From Streptomyces verrucosisporus (GTDB lineage Bacteria > Actinomycetota > Actinomycetes > Streptomycetales > Streptomycetaceae): a stretch of DNA of 64,000 bases. Where the stretch lies: NCBI RefSeq assembly GCF_017114865.1, contig NZ_JADEYH010000003.1:274447-338446 (forward strand), in the 5' to 3' direction. The notes beneath the pieces were generated by a model that had not been told where the DNA came from, did no database searches, and saw nothing but the letters and a program-made list of their open reading frames with translations. Position numbers and translations under genes: made by a program. Below are positions 63,726-64,000 of this stretch, in pieces. The number at the start of each line of letters is the position of its first letter. Positions within the stretch are counted from its first letter, which is position 1.

Positions 63726-63906
63726 AAAGACGACGCCGTTGACCTTGGAACCGGAACCGGTCCTGCGCACGCTCCAGAATGGCGCATCGCGGGGGGACCT
63801 GTGTCCTGCGGCGGCAGGAAGCCGATGGTGAGTGAAGGGCGTTGTCCTGTGGATCGACCCACCAGTGGCAAAGCTATGCGGCGAAAAGCGCTTTATGTCG
63901 GAAATA

Positions 63907-63927
63907 AACGAGACCAGGACTGAGACC
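63907..63927 (+). repeat. Island end repeat, right
   Basis: ACGAGACCAGGACTGAGACC, preceded by A, matches the left copy at 59520 except at two positions. It lies 67 bp inside the predicted right end. Confidence 0.6.
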
Positions 63928-63937
63928 ACAGCATGCC

Positions 63938-63971
63938 GAGAACCCCGGCCGCTGAGCGGCCCGGGGTTCTC
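63938..63971. terminator. Bulged 14-bp hairpin at the right island end
   Basis: GAGAACCCCGG pairs with CCGGGGTTCTC and extends by three pairs after a one-base bulge, followed by ATTTC. It would terminate the tRNA-Ser gene predicted to lie just beyond the window. Confidence 0.75.
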
Positions 63972-64000
63972 ATTTCGCCTGTTCAGGCGGCTGCGGAGGA

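Larger units (their letters stand above)
59373..64000. mobile_element. Genomic island inserted at tRNA-Ser(GGA), right end outside window
   Basis: The left end is the tRNA-Ser 3' fragment. A matching GCGGAGGA starts at 63993-64000, which should be the first bases of the intact tRNA beyond the window. Inside are a TA pair, a Type IV restriction gene and a large helicase-associated-domain gene, with near-identical 21-nt repeats just inside each end. No integrase is present, so it is a remnant or a satellite that used another element's enzyme. Confidence 0.65.

Overview
This window is high-GC actinobacterial DNA and almost certainly comes from a Streptomyces chromosome. The evidence is codon use strongly biased to G/C in the third position, many GTG starts, Streptomyces-type families (a subtilisin-inhibitor protein, SigF- and SigN-like stress sigma factors, alditol oxidase, PL11 lyase), and a sigma/tRNA-Ser/tadA/upp gene order that I recall from S. 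coelicolor. Most of it is ordinary chromosome, with three accessory stretches.

Layout. 1-8.3 kb: DUF5926 protein (partial), an RsbW-like ATPase, glycerophosphodiester phosphodiesterase, HtrA-type protease, tRNA-Ser(UGA), an acetyltransferase, two tandem RNHCP proteins, a VanZ-RDD membrane protein and a Cys-rich hypothetical. 8.4-11.7 kb: accessory cluster 1, with a 22-residue ORF, a kinase-fold phosphotransferase, a radical SAM protein and an HTH-TPR regulator. 11.8-15.1 kb: a Type II restriction-modification island (Vsr, C5-cytosine methyltransferase, GIY-YIG endonuclease), clearly less G/C-rich than its surroundings. 16.1-20.9 kb: accessory cluster 2, with two methyltransferases (one PIMT-like), a 45-residue Asp/Gly/Asn-rich peptide coupled to the PIMT-like gene, two coupled unknown genes, and a second HTH-TPR regulator divergent from them. 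21.5-31.6 kb: a tiny ORF, SigE-type sigma factor, acyl-CoA ligase, membrane protein, oxidoreductase/TetR pair, a large PAS/receiver pseudo-kinase and a protease inhibitor. 31.9-42.2 kb: tRNAs, a CPT-like kinase, MFS/MarR pair, sigN-like and sigF genes, tRNA-Ser(CGA), tadA and its partner, upp, LytR_C protein and a conserved ParB/VapB-like protein. 42.5-50.4 kb: secreted aminopeptidase, alditol oxidase-like protein, patatin, PL11 lyase behind tandem LacI-type operators, and a formaldehyde dehydrogenase-like enzyme. 50.6-58.4 kb: universal stress protein, CPA2 antiporter, GlxA-type regulator, a GAPDH, and an overlapping RsbQ-RsbP-STAS operon. 59.4-64 kb: a small genomic island behind a truncated tRNA-Ser(GGA) copy, carrying a frameshifted VapC, its antitoxin, a sulfur-binding HNH (Type IV) restriction protein and a helicase-associated-domain protein.

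The most interesting result links the two accessory clusters. Three loci (8383, 10322, 19042) share GGTAC, then a purine-rich ribosome-binding site, then a start codon exactly 25 nt after the G of GGTAC, reading xTG-AAR-CCC-WTG-AA. One is the 22-residue ORF ending in a perfect hairpin, one a 7-codon leader before the first HTH-TPR regulator, and one the start of the second regulator. The 45-residue peptide of cluster 2 also begins ATG-AAC-CCC-ATG. HTH-TPR regulators next to short peptides and a radical SAM or PIMT-like enzyme suggest a peptide-sensing or peptide-modifying (RiPP-like) system. This is inference from layout and motifs, not demonstrated function.

All identifications were made by reading the sequence. 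No database search was run.
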